Shown here: one piece after another, positions 32,161 to 39,779 of the stretch | How positions within the stretch are numbered: the first letter of the stretch is position 1 | Layout: each line of letters begins with the position of its first letter | NCBI RefSeq assembly: GCF_002910905.1 | Contig: NZ_NEUE01000226.1 | Location: 1-41,191 of the forward strand | Source of the DNA: Streptomyces sp. SM11 | GTDB taxonomy: Bacteria; Actinomycetota; Actinomycetes; Streptomycetales; Streptomycetaceae | Reading direction: 5' to 3' | Length of the DNA stretch: 41,191 nucleotides | Made by a program: the position numbers and the translations under genes | Notes under the pieces: model-generated | Seen by the model: the letters and a program-made list of their open reading frames with translations, nothing else | What the model was told of the DNA's origin: nothing | The model's database searches: none

Positions 32161-32577
32161 ATGACCTTCTCCGTTGATGTGACCGTGCGCGGCTACGAGC
32201 TCGACACCCAGGGCCATCTGAACCAGGCTGTCTATCTCCAGTACGCGGAGCACGCCCGCTGGGAACTGCTGCGGGCCGCTGGGCTGCCGCAGGAGAAGCT
32301 GCTGGCCGGCGGGATCGGCCCGGTCCAGCTGGAGGTGACGGTCAAGTACCGCCGCGAGCTGCGCGGTGGTGAGCGGGTCCGTATCACCTGCCGGTTCGAC
32401 TACGGCACGGGCAAGACGTTCACCCTGGAGCAGCAGATCATCAAGGAGGACGGCACGGTGGCCGCGGAGATCACCGGAGTGGCCGGTGTCCTCGACCTGA
32501 CCGAACGCCGCCTCGTCCCGGACCCGCAGGGCCGCCTGGCCGCACTTGCGGGCAACCCGGACCTGCTGACCGGCTGA
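32161..32577 (+). CDS. Acyl-CoA thioesterase, hotdog (4HBT) fold
   Basis: A 138-residue protein. The 4HBT signature is TFSVDVTVRGYELDTQGHLN then VYLQYAEHARWELL; the Asp of DTQGHLN is the usual catalytic acid position. YRRELRGGERVRITCRFDYG and the strand VAGVLDLTERRLV complete the hotdog fold. It probably hydrolyses an acyl-CoA thioester; the substrate is unknown. Translation starts at ATG 32161. Confidence 0.88.
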   Translation: MTFSVDVTVRGYELDTQGHLNQAVYLQYAEHARWELLRAAGLPQEKLLAGGIGPVQLEVTVKYRRELRGGERVRITCRFDYGTGKTFTLEQQIIKEDGTVAAEITGVAGVLDLTERRLVPDPQGRLAALAGNPDLLTG

Positions 32578-32985
32578 AGCGGGCGAGCCGCGCTCCGGAA
32601 TCGGGGGCCTCGGCGAGTCCCGCAGCGGGGGCTTCCGGGGCGTCGGCCGGTCTCCGGACACTGTTTCGGTGCTGCCCGGGAGGGGCGTCGCCTACCGCTC
32701 GGGGGAGGGCCCGGCACGGTGCGGCCCAGGACACCATCGCCTTCGAGCGGGACGGCACGCGGATGGTGGGGCCGTGGAGGCCGCCCCGAGCCGGCGCGAC
32801 GCGAACGAGATACGTGTCCGGTCCTTCGCCAACAGCGTGCACACCACAGGCCGCCGATGTCATGGGCCGCCTCGCCCGACGGTGAGCAACTCTCGGTCCC
32901 CGGGCGGCCCGCACCAAGGGGTGGACGCCCCCTCACGACGGGCGGGGGCGTCCGTCCCGGTCCGCCGTCCCCGAGGCGCGTCCGG
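32578..32985. other. Intergenic stretch with no recognisable gene
   Basis: It lies between convergent genes. Short frames with moderate coding bias (for example a plus-strand stretch near 32735-32880 reading DTIAFERDGTRMV) match nothing I know and break quickly. They may be remnants. The only clear structure is the hairpin at 32923-32953. Confidence 0.4.
32923..32953. terminator. 10-bp perfect hairpin downstream of the EF-hand gene
   Basis: GGACGCCCCC (32923-32932) pairs perfectly with GGGGGCGTCC (32944-32953) over an 11-base loop. It follows the EF-hand gene stop at 32986 on the minus strand and is a good terminator candidate. Confidence 0.6.
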
Positions 32986-33519
32986 TCAGACAGCGGTGCC
33001 GACGACCAGGTGGTCGCCGGGGATACCTGCCTTCCCCGGCGCGTAGTAGTCCTTGATCCCGGTGACCCACGTCTCCACCCGGATCCGGTCTCCGTCGGTC
33101 GGCTCGAAGGCGTCGAAGAGCGCGTCGATGTTCGCGGGCTCGAACCCGATGGCCGTCATCAGCGCCAGGAACAGCGGTCGCTCGATCAGGCCGTCGCCGT
33201 CCGGGTCGCCGAGTGCGGCCAGTGCCTCGGCGAACACCCCGACGGTGACGTCGAACCGCTCCGGCGACAGCACGCAGGCCGTGAACTGCTCGAAGCTGAT
33301 CTCGCCGTCTCCGTTGGCGTCGAGCTCGGTGAGCAGGGTCGTCCAGTACCGGCGGAACGCCGCCCTCATCGCGTCCTTCGCCGCCTGGTCCGACGCATGC
33401 GCCTCCCGGACGACGCGGTCGGCCATGAGGTCGAAGTCGTCCGCCTCCAGCACGCCGTTGGCGTTGGCGTCGAACAGGGAGAAGACGAGCGCGACCCGCC
33501 TGGTGGCCTCAGTGCTCAT
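32986..33519 (-). CDS. EF-hand calcium-binding protein (calerythrin/CabD-like)
   Basis: A 177-residue protein with three good EF-hand loops and one degenerate: DANANGVLEADD (17-28), DANGDGEISFEQ (67-78), DPDGDGLIERPL (105-116) and EPTDGDRIRVET (139-150, weak because it begins with Glu). This is the sarcoplasmic-calcium-binding-like group known in actinomycetes as calerythrin. It would buffer or sense calcium in the cytosol. GAAAGG lies upstream of the ATG. No known partner is adjacent. Confidence 0.92.
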   Translation of the reverse strand: MSTEATRRVALVFSLFDANANGVLEADDFDLMADRVVREAHASDQAAKDAMRAAFRRYWTTLLTELDANGDGEISFEQFTACVLSPERFDVTVGVFAEALAALGDPDGDGLIERPLFLALMTAIGFEPANIDALFDAFEPTDGDRIRVETWVTGIKDYYAPGKAGIPGDHLVVGTAV

Positions 33520-33670
33520 GAATCCGTCACCTTTCTCCGCATGTCACGTTCTCTCCGACCGCGGCCCGGTGCCCGGTCGGCCCACCCACTGTCCGTCGGG
33601 GAGCGGCGTTCACGGCGAGAGCCGTGGTTCTTTCACCTGAAGGACGTAACTGACCTGCCTAAACGTCGAG

Positions 33671-34275
33671 TTGAGTCAGTCGGAGGAGCTTGGGGGCTCC
33701 GCGCGCCCCCGACCTTGGGCGATCACCCCGGCCCTGGGCCCGTGGATGCCCGCGGGCACCCTGCGCGCCGGATCGGTGACCGCCGGAACCTGGTTCCGGG
33801 CGAGTTTCTTCGGATTCCGTACCGTGGCGTCGATCTCCGGCACTCCGGTGGCCGTCGAGATCACCCCGCTGCCGCGCCTGCCGGAGCGGCTCGGCGAACC
33901 CGGCCTCGCCGCCGCGTTCGGCGTCGCCTTCCGGTGTACGACGGGGCTGACCCCGGGGACCTTCCGGCCGGACCGGCCGCGGACCGGGGTTTCCGTATAG
34001 CTGCGAGACCAGTCCGAACGAGTTGATGGGCGCGCGGTGGACGAACCCTCCGGCGGTCGGCCCGGTGCGTCCGGATCGCCCTCGCCGGCGGCGGACTCCA
34101 CATGCCCGGCACCCTCGCCGAGGTGCTGGCGGAGGGGACTGTACGGGCGGCGCTCGACCTCGACTGCCGCATCATCGAGGACCCCGTGTCGAGCCGGCCC
34201 CCGAGGCTCCCGATCGGCCGCCGCCACGCCCTGGGCCGGGCCGGGGCACTCTCCGTCGGGGGGGCGACCGGCTGA
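33671..34275 (+). other. Coding-like fragments, not recognised
   Basis: Two plus-strand pieces have strong codon bias but no family I can name. 33671-34000 reads GPWMPAGTLRAGSVTAGTWF and later VAFRCTTGLTPGTF before a TAG. 34072-34275 is in another frame and reads IALAGGGLHMPGTLAEVLAE then ALDLDCRIIEDPV before a TGA. A small gene and a truncated one, or one broken gene, would both fit. No ribosome site is convincing. Confidence 0.35.
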
Positions 34276-34422
34276 GCGCCGGGGCGTGCGCCCCCCTGAT
34301 CGGCTGACTGCTGCGTGTCACCGACATGTTTCGTAGAGTGACGGGGCACAGAGGGGAGGTCTGGTCCCGGTTTCCGGTCCGGCATGCCCCCATTCCTCGA
34401 AGCGGTCATTGGGAGAACGTCG

Positions 34423-35643
34423 GTGGAGAACACCTCGGTGCAGAACAAAGAAACCGTACGGAGCTGTCCGTTCGACTACGCGCAGCAGTTGGAGTTCGAC
34501 CCCCAGCTCAGGCAACTGCTGACCGAGGAGCCGGTGTCCCGCATCCGTATGGCGTACGGAGAGGGCGAGGCATGGCTGGTCACCCGCTACGAGGACGTCC
34601 GGACGGTCACCACCGACCGGCGGTTCAGCCGCAGCGCCGTCCTCGGCCGTGACTTCCCCCGGATGACCCCGGAGCCGATCGTCCAGGCGGAGTCCATCAA
34701 CCTCATGGACCCGCCCGCCAGCAGCCGGCTGCGCAGTCTGGTCGCCAAGAGTTTCACCCCCCGCCGCGTCGAGCAGATGCGCGGCGGGACCCAGCGCGTG
34801 GTGGACCGGCTGCTGGACGAGATGGAGGAGGAGGGCTCACCGGCCGACTTCGTCGCCCGGGTCTCCGCGCCGCTGCCGCTGATCACCATCTGCGAGGCGC
34901 TCGACATCCCCGAGGCCGACCGCCCCTGGCTCCGCGCCCACGCCATGACGATGATGAACGTCGGGGCCGCGGGCAAGCAGGACGCGGTACGTGCCAAGGC
35001 GGAGCTGCGCGGCTACTTCCAGGAGCTGACCGAGGACCGGCGCCGCTCCCCGGGCGAGGACCTCATCAGTACCCTGGCCACCGCCCGGGACGGCGCGGAA
35101 CTGCTGGATGACGACGAGCTGGCCGTCATGGCGATGGTCCTGCTCATCACCGGCCAGGACACCACGACCTACCAGCTCGGCAACATCGCCTACACCCTGC
35201 TCACCCGCCCGGAACTCCTTCACTCCCTCCAGGCCGAACCGCAGCGGCTGCCTCGCACCCTGGAGGAGCTGCTGCGCCACATCCCCTTCCGCAAGGGCGT
35301 CGGCATCCCGCGCGTCGCCACCGAGGACGTGGAGCTCGGCGGCGTCCTCATCAGGGCCGGTGACGTGGTGCACGTGTCCTACCTGACGGCCAACCGGGAC
35401 GCGGCCAAGTTCGACCGTCCCGACGAGCTGGATCCCGACCGGCCGTCCATCCCCCACATGACGTTCGGCTGGGGCGCGCACCACTGCTTGGGCGCGCCGC
35501 TGGCCACCATGGAACTGGAAGTGGCCTTCTCCACGCTGCTGACCCGCTTCCCGGCCCTGCGTCTGGACGTGCCGCCCGCCGATGTCTCGTGGAACACGAC
35601 GTCCATCTGGCGTTACCCGCTCGCCCTGCCCGTCACATGGTGA
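34423..35643 (+). CDS. Cytochrome P450, CYP158/CYP107-like, next to rppA
   Basis: A 406-residue P450. The I-helix is LLITGQDTTTYQLGN, the ExxR is in LEELLRH, and the heme-binding loop is FGWGAHHCLGAPLA (C355 ligates iron). GTG 34423 is chosen because GGGAGA precedes it with good spacing, and it gives the usual length; the frame also opens at 34384. The ending LALPVTW and the AVGLxR-like GVGIPRVATEDVELGG resemble CYP158-type enzymes that couple or oxidise flaviolin. The type III PKS gene begins 34 bases later, so a joint operon is likely and its product probably feeds this enzyme. Confidence 0.9.
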   Translation: MENTSVQNKETVRSCPFDYAQQLEFDPQLRQLLTEEPVSRIRMAYGEGEAWLVTRYEDVRTVTTDRRFSRSAVLGRDFPRMTPEPIVQAESINLMDPPASSRLRSLVAKSFTPRRVEQMRGGTQRVVDRLLDEMEEEGSPADFVARVSAPLPLITICEALDIPEADRPWLRAHAMTMMNVGAAGKQDAVRAKAELRGYFQELTEDRRRSPGEDLISTLATARDGAELLDDDELAVMAMVLLITGQDTTTYQLGNIAYTLLTRPELLHSLQAEPQRLPRTLEELLRHIPFRKGVGIPRVATEDVELGGVLIRAGDVVHVSYLTANRDAAKFDRPDELDPDRPSIPHMTFGWGAHHCLGAPLATMELEVAFSTLLTRFPALRLDVPPADVSWNTTSIWRYPLALPVTW

Positions 35644-35677
35644 CGAGAGCCTTCGCTCCAGAGAACGAGGAGAACCC

Positions 35678-36796
35678 ATGGCGACCCTGTGCCGACCGGC
35701 CATCGCTGTGCCCGAGCACGTCATCACGATGCAGCAGACCCTGGACCTGGCCCGGGAGACCCACGCCGGGCACCCGCAGCGCGACCTCGTCCTGCGGCTC
35801 ATCCAGAACACCGGCGTTCAGACCCGGCACCTCGTGCAGCCCATCGAGGAGACCCTGAAACACCCCGGATTCGAGCTCCGCAACCGGGTGTACGAGGCCG
35901 AGGCCAAGACCAGGGTCCCCGGAGTCGTCCGGCAGGCCCTCGCCAACGCCGAGACCGATCCGGCCGAGATCGACCTGATCGTCTACGTCTCCTGCACGGG
36001 CTTCATGATGCCCTCGCTGACCGCGTGGATCATCAACACCATGGGCTTCGGCGCCGAGACCCGCCAACTGCCCATCGCCCAGCTCGGCTGCGCGGCGGGC
36101 GGCGCGGCGATCAACCGAGCGCACGACTTCTGCCTGGCCTACCCCGAGGCCAACGTCCTCATCGTCTCCTGCGAGTTCTGCTCGCTGTGCTACCAGCCCA
36201 CCGACATCGGGGTCGGATCGCTGCTCTCCAACGGACTCTTCGGGGACGCCATCTCCGCGGCCGTCGTACGGGGACAGGGCGGCACCGGCATGCGCCTGGA
36301 GCGCAACGGCTCCCACCTGGTGCCCGACACCGAGGACTGGATCTCCTACGCGGTCCGCGACACCGGGTTCCACTTCCAGCTGGACAAGCGGGTCCCGGGC
36401 ACCATGGAGATGCTCGCCCCGGTCCTCCAGGACCTGGTCGACCTGCACGGCTGGTCCGTCCCGGACATGGACTTCTTCATCGTCCACGCGGGCGGGCCGC
36501 GCATCCTGGACGACCTCTGCCACTTCCTGAAGCTGCCGCCCGAGATGTTCCGCTACAGCCGGGCCACCCTCACCGAACGCGGCAACATCGCCAGCTCCGT
36601 CGTCTTCGACGCGCTGGCACGGCTCTTCGACGACGGCGGCGCCGCCGAATCCGCGCAGGGCCTCATCGCCGGTTTCGGGCCCGGCATCACCGCCGAGGTG
36701 GCCGTGGGCAGCTGGGCGAGCGACGACCTCCGGGCGGGCGTCGAACATGACCTGGACGAGCTGGAGCTGACCGCGGGCGTTGCGCTGTCCGGCTGA
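35678..36796 (+). CDS. rppA: 1,3,6,8-tetrahydroxynaphthalene synthase (type III PKS)
   Basis: A 372-residue RppA-type chalcone-synthase-like enzyme. The catalytic triad is C138 (AQLGCAAGG), H270 (IVHAGGPRI) and N303 (ERGNIASS), with the RppA-type loops VSCTGFMMPSLTAW and SCEFCSLCYQ. It condenses five malonyl-CoA into THN, which oxidises to flaviolin and pigments. GAGGAG stands before the ATG. The upstream P450 overlaps functionally; a subtilisin-like protease follows about 100 bases later but is probably not part of the pathway. Confident assignment. Confidence 0.95.
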   Translation: MATLCRPAIAVPEHVITMQQTLDLARETHAGHPQRDLVLRLIQNTGVQTRHLVQPIEETLKHPGFELRNRVYEAEAKTRVPGVVRQALANAETDPAEIDLIVYVSCTGFMMPSLTAWIINTMGFGAETRQLPIAQLGCAAGGAAINRAHDFCLAYPEANVLIVSCEFCSLCYQPTDIGVGSLLSNGLFGDAISAAVVRGQGGTGMRLERNGSHLVPDTEDWISYAVRDTGFHFQLDKRVPGTMEMLAPVLQDLVDLHGWSVPDMDFFIVHAGGPRILDDLCHFLKLPPEMFRYSRATLTERGNIASSVVFDALARLFDDGGAAESAQGLIAGFGPGITAEVAVGSWASDDLRAGVEHDLDELELTAGVALSG

Positions 36797-36895
36797 ACCC
36801 GCTAAGGCGACCGACGGACGAGGACGAAGGAACGGGTGCTCGCGCTTCGTGGACCCACTCGCTCCGTGAACGGATCCCCACCCCGAGGAGACTGC

Positions 36896-38086
36896 ATGCG
36901 CCTGCCCGCCCGATGGGCCACGGCCGCCCTGCTGCTGATCGCTCCGCTGATCGGCGCGCCCGCCCCGGCCGCCGCCGACACCGGACCGGAAGGGGTCCTG
37001 GTGGAGCAGTCGACCCGGGCCGTGCCCGGTCAGTACATCGTCACCCTGGAGCCCGAACTCTCGCCGGAGACCTTCCTGCGGGAGTTCGGGCTCAGCCCGT
37101 TGTTCACGTACGGAAGTGTCCTGCACGGTTTCGCCGCCACGTTCACCGCCGCCGAACTCGAAGCGGTACGGGCCGTCCCCGGCGTCCTCGCCGTCGAGGA
37201 GAACGCCGAGGTGACCGTCCCCGCGCCCACCGTCGCGAACCTGCTGCGGGCCCCCGCGGCCGGCTGGGGCACCGACCGCATCGACCAGCGCACCCTGCCG
37301 CTGGACGACACCTTCACCACCACGGCCACCGGCAAGGGCGTGAAGGCGTACGTCGTCGACACCGGGATCGACGCCGCGCACAGCGAATTCGGCGGCCGGG
37401 TCGTGAACGGGTACGACGTTGTCGGCGACGGCCGCGGCGGAATGGACTGCAACGGACACGGCACGCATGTGGCGGGCACCGTCGGCGGCGCGACCTCCGG
37501 CGTCGCCGAGGACGCCACGCTGGTCAACGTACGCGTCCTGAACTGTGAGGGCCGGGGCACCTGGGCCGGCATCCTCGCCGGGTTCGACTGGGTCGCCAAG
37601 GACGCCGCGCGCGGCGGGACCCCCGCCGTGCTGAACGTCTCGCTCGGCGGAGAGCGCTCCACCGCGGTCGACGCGGCGGTCGAGTCCGTCGCCGACGCGG
37701 GCGTGCTGCCCGTCGTAGCCGCGGGCAACGACAACCGGGACGCCTGTGACGTCTCCCCGGCCGCCGCGGACGGCGTGTTCACGGTCGGTGCGAGCGACCG
37801 GCAGGACAAGGAGACCTTGTTCAGCAACTGGGGTTCCTGCCTCTCGCTGTACGCCCCCGGCGCCGACATCGTCTCCGCCCGCCTAGGCGGCGGCACCGTC
37901 TCGCTGAACGGCACCTCCATGGCCAGCCCGCACGTCGCGGGCGTCGCGGCCCTCTACAAGGAGGAGAACCCCTCGGCCTCTCCCGCCGCCGTCTCGCGGT
38001 GGCTGACGGACACGGCCACCCCGGACGTGCTCTCCGGTCTCGGCCAGGGCTCGCCCGGCCTGCTGCTGTACGCCGGCGGCCTCTGA
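36896..38086 (+). CDS. Secreted subtilisin-like serine protease (S8) with I9 propeptide
   Basis: A 396-residue protein. A signal peptide (RLPARWATAALLLIAPLIGA, cleaved near PAAAD) is followed by an inhibitor-I9 propeptide (GQYIVTLEPELSPETFLREF to VLAVEENAEVTV) and the S8 catalytic domain with D155 (VVDTGID), H191 (NGHGTHVAG) and S341 (NGTSMASPH). An extracellular peptidase, probably of the proteinase K type, with a cysteine-containing surface. GAGGAG stands before ATG 36896. Confidence 0.95.
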   Translation: MRLPARWATAALLLIAPLIGAPAPAAADTGPEGVLVEQSTRAVPGQYIVTLEPELSPETFLREFGLSPLFTYGSVLHGFAATFTAAELEAVRAVPGVLAVEENAEVTVPAPTVANLLRAPAAGWGTDRIDQRTLPLDDTFTTTATGKGVKAYVVDTGIDAAHSEFGGRVVNGYDVVGDGRGGMDCNGHGTHVAGTVGGATSGVAEDATLVNVRVLNCEGRGTWAGILAGFDWVAKDAARGGTPAVLNVSLGGERSTAVDAAVESVADAGVLPVVAAGNDNRDACDVSPAAADGVFTVGASDRQDKETLFSNWGSCLSLYAPGADIVSARLGGGTVSLNGTSMASPHVAGVAALYKEENPSASPAAVSRWLTDTATPDVLSGLGQGSPGLLLYAGGL

Positions 38087-38336
38087 CGATCGGTCGGACG
38101 GCCTGGCCGGCGGATCGCCCACGGGCCGGGAAGCGGTGACCGCGCGGCGGAATCCGCTCACCGGCCCGGCCGTTCGGCTGTCGCCGGAACGGTGGACGGT
38201 CTCTCGTTTCTCTGCGACTCTCTGGATGGTGCACCGTAGAACAGGCCGCAGCGCATGCGGAAGGACGTGTTCCCCGGCCGCGGCCACAGAGCCGCGCACC
38301 GGACGCGCCCTGCGCCTCCCCGCTGGTCGTGCAAGA
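38087..38336. other. Intergenic stretch, nothing recognised
   Basis: It follows the protease stop. No coding bias, repeat or promoter-like sequence stands out before the fragment of glycoside hydrolase begins. Confidence 0.35.
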
Positions 38337-38600
38337 CCCTCACCGGCGCGCACGACGGAACCACCGCGGTGGGAGCCACCACCGCACCTGTCCCGCTGGG
38401 TACCTGGACCGCGGCCAACGGCTCCTACACCGTACGGACCGTGATCGCGGACGACGCCGACGAACTCCCGGTCAAGCGCGAGAACAGCACCTCCACCCAG
38501 GCGCTCTTCGTCGGACGCGGCGCCAACATGCCGTACGGCATGTACGAGGAGGAGGACGGCACGACCGGCCGCGGCTTCCGGGCCGTCGGCCCGAACCGGA
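38337..38600 (+). pseudogene. Fragment of a secreted carbohydrate-active enzyme (CARDB/CBM part)
   Basis: One frame reads LTGAHDGTTAVGATTAPVPL, GTWTAANGSYTVRTVIADDA and RGANMPYGMYEEEDGTTGRG. It resembles the stretch between a CARDB/FN3-like domain and a CBM35-type YEAEDG start in Streptomyces mycodextranase-like (alpha-1,3-glucanase) proteins. Both ends are missing. It runs straight into a LacI fragment at about 38600. Confidence 0.6.
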
Positions 38601-39053
38601 CCGCGCATCGGCGTGGCGACCGGCTCCTCCGACCGTGTCCTCTCCCGCCGCGAGCTCGCGGCGGCCACCGGCAGGGAGCTGGCCGAAGCGCGTGTCGAGC
38701 GCTCGGCGTCCTTCCTGGAGGGCGGCCGGACCGCGGTCTCCCGGCTGCTGGAGCGGGGTGTCACCGGCATCGTCCGCGCCGGCGGCCCCCTGGCGCTCGG
38801 CGCCGTGCGTGCGGCCCGCAGGTGCGGTCTACGGGTGCCGTCGGACATCTCGGCCGTCGGATACGACGACTGTGCGTTCATGAACCGCACCGAGCCCCCG
38901 CTCACCACGGTCCGCCGGCCCGTCGAGGCCATGGGCCGGGCCGCCGTCGAGCTGCTCCGCGCGGGCATCCAGGGTGGATCGGCCCCTCCGGGCGAGCAGC
39001 TGTTCGAGCCGGAGCTGGTGGTGCGGGCTCCCACCGCGAAGGCGGCCCGCTGA
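38601..39053 (+). pseudogene. Truncated LacI-family regulator
   Basis: About 150 residues of the C-terminal sugar-binding half of a LacI repressor: RIGVATGSSDRV, GVTGIVRAGGPLALGAVRAA, VPSDISAVGYDDCAFMNRTE, PPLTTVRRPVEAMGRAAVEL and FEPELVVR. The N-terminal HTH and first lobe (about 170 residues) are absent, and the preceding sequence belongs to another protein. It cannot bind DNA. Confidence 0.8.
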
Positions 39054-39097
39054 GCGCGCGGATCGCGGCGCCGCCGCGGCTGCGGCACAGTGGGCAC

Positions 39098-39415
39098 ATG
39101 GACGACCTCAACGCACTCGCCGAGGAACACCTGACCGCGGCCCGCGCCGCCGCGCACGGCCGCAGCGCCCACCTCCTGCTCCAGCAGCCCCCTCTGCGGC
39201 AGACGGTGATCGCCCTCACCGAGGGGACGGCGCTGGACGAGCACAACGCGCCGCCCGCCGCCTCGCTCCTCGTCCTGCGCGGCAGCGTCCGCCTCACCGC
39301 CGCCTCCGGTGACGCCGAACTGCCGGCCGGGACCCTGCACCTGATCCCGCAGGAACGGCACGGGCTGCTGGCGCTCCAGGACGCCGTGGTCCTGCTCACT
39401 GCTGTCAACGACTGA
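39098..39415 (+). CDS. Small cupin-domain protein
   Basis: A 105-residue protein with one cupin barrel: VIALTEGTALDEHNAPPAAS, VLRGSVRLTAASGDAELPAG, LHLIPQERHGLLALQDAVVL. The metal-binding cupin motifs are partly present (EHN and H of ERHGL) but the classic HxH is not, so it may bind a ligand or metal weakly. CACAGT lies six bases before the ATG, a poor leaderless-type box. Function is unknown. Confidence 0.8.
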   Translation: MDDLNALAEEHLTAARAAAHGRSAHLLLQQPPLRQTVIALTEGTALDEHNAPPAASLLVLRGSVRLTAASGDAELPAGTLHLIPQERHGLLALQDAVVLLTAVND

Positions 39416-39428
39416 CAGTGATGATGTT

Positions 39429-39520
39429 CGTGGTGACGCCGCCGGTGGGTCTGACCCTCCGACTGACTGACGTCTCGACTGTCCTGTCTGGGATTTGTCG
39501 GCCCGCCCGGCGTCACCACG
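39429..39520. terminator. Long inverted repeat after the cupin gene
   Basis: CGTGGTGACGCCG (39429-39441) and CGGCGTCACCACG (39508-39520) are exact complements. After a two-base bulge, GGTGGG (39444-39449) pairs with CCCGCC (39502-39507) including one G-U pair. The stem has about 19 pairs around a 52-base loop. It could terminate the cupin transcript, or be a remnant of a mobile element; it lies just outside the proposed IS110 end. Confidence 0.5.
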
Positions 39521-39548
39521 CACGCGGCCGGACGGGCGCTTGTGACTT

Positions 39549-39558
39549 CATAGGAGTC
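39549..39558 (+). other. Proposed left target flank matching the bridge RNA
   Basis: CATAGGAGTC here and at 39650-39659 within the candidate RNA; the match extends to 11 of 12 with the next two bases. If the model is right, this is chromosomal sequence chosen by the element. Confidence 0.5.
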
Positions 39559-39599
39559 AGCCGTTCACCTGCGGATGACGCCTCGCGGGCGTGAAAATC

Positions 39600-39755
39600 G
39601 GTACGGGGGCTGTCCGCCGACGCCGATCGATGTTTGGGCTGTGAGCCCGCATAGGAGTCTGGTGAGGGAGTCGTCCGAGGGGCCGCACACTGTCGCCTTG
39701 AGCACGCCGATCAGCTTCTCCGTTCCCCTCAGGCTCTCCGGGCAGCCCCCGCCCG
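39600..39755 (+). ncRNA. Candidate bridge RNA of the IS110 element
   Basis: The 5' non-coding part of the element, upstream of the transposase. A 13-pair stem (39604-39616 with 39739-39751, one G-U) closes the region; a GGGCT-GTG-AGCCC hairpin lies at 39636-39648, and CCT/GAG (39696-39702) pairs with CTC/AGG (39728-39733). CATAGGAGTC (39650-39659) equals the sequence just left of the proposed end (39549-39558), and TTCTCCGTTC (39716-39725) equals the right-end sequence at 41176-41185 in nine of ten. Both match the polarity expected of left-target and left-donor guides. The fold of individual loops is not resolved. Confidence 0.6.
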
Positions 39756-39779
39756 CGCGAGTACGACAGGGAGTGTGTG

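Noticed and set aside
26508..32177. Open frame of 1889 codons on the plus strand
   Set aside because: It runs antisense to the kinase, repeat protein, FHA-ABC exporter and HATPase genes, whose motifs are unambiguous. Long antisense frames are a by-product of high GC.
33671..34000. Na+/H+ antiporter subunit E (MnhE) fragment
   Set aside because: GLTPGTF faintly recalls that family, but membrane helices and neighbours are lacking.
36896..38086. Subtilisin-like protease as part of a lanthipeptide cluster (leader peptidase)
   Set aside because: It has a signal peptide and I9 propeptide and is 28 kb from the LanC remnant; a general extracellular protease fits better.
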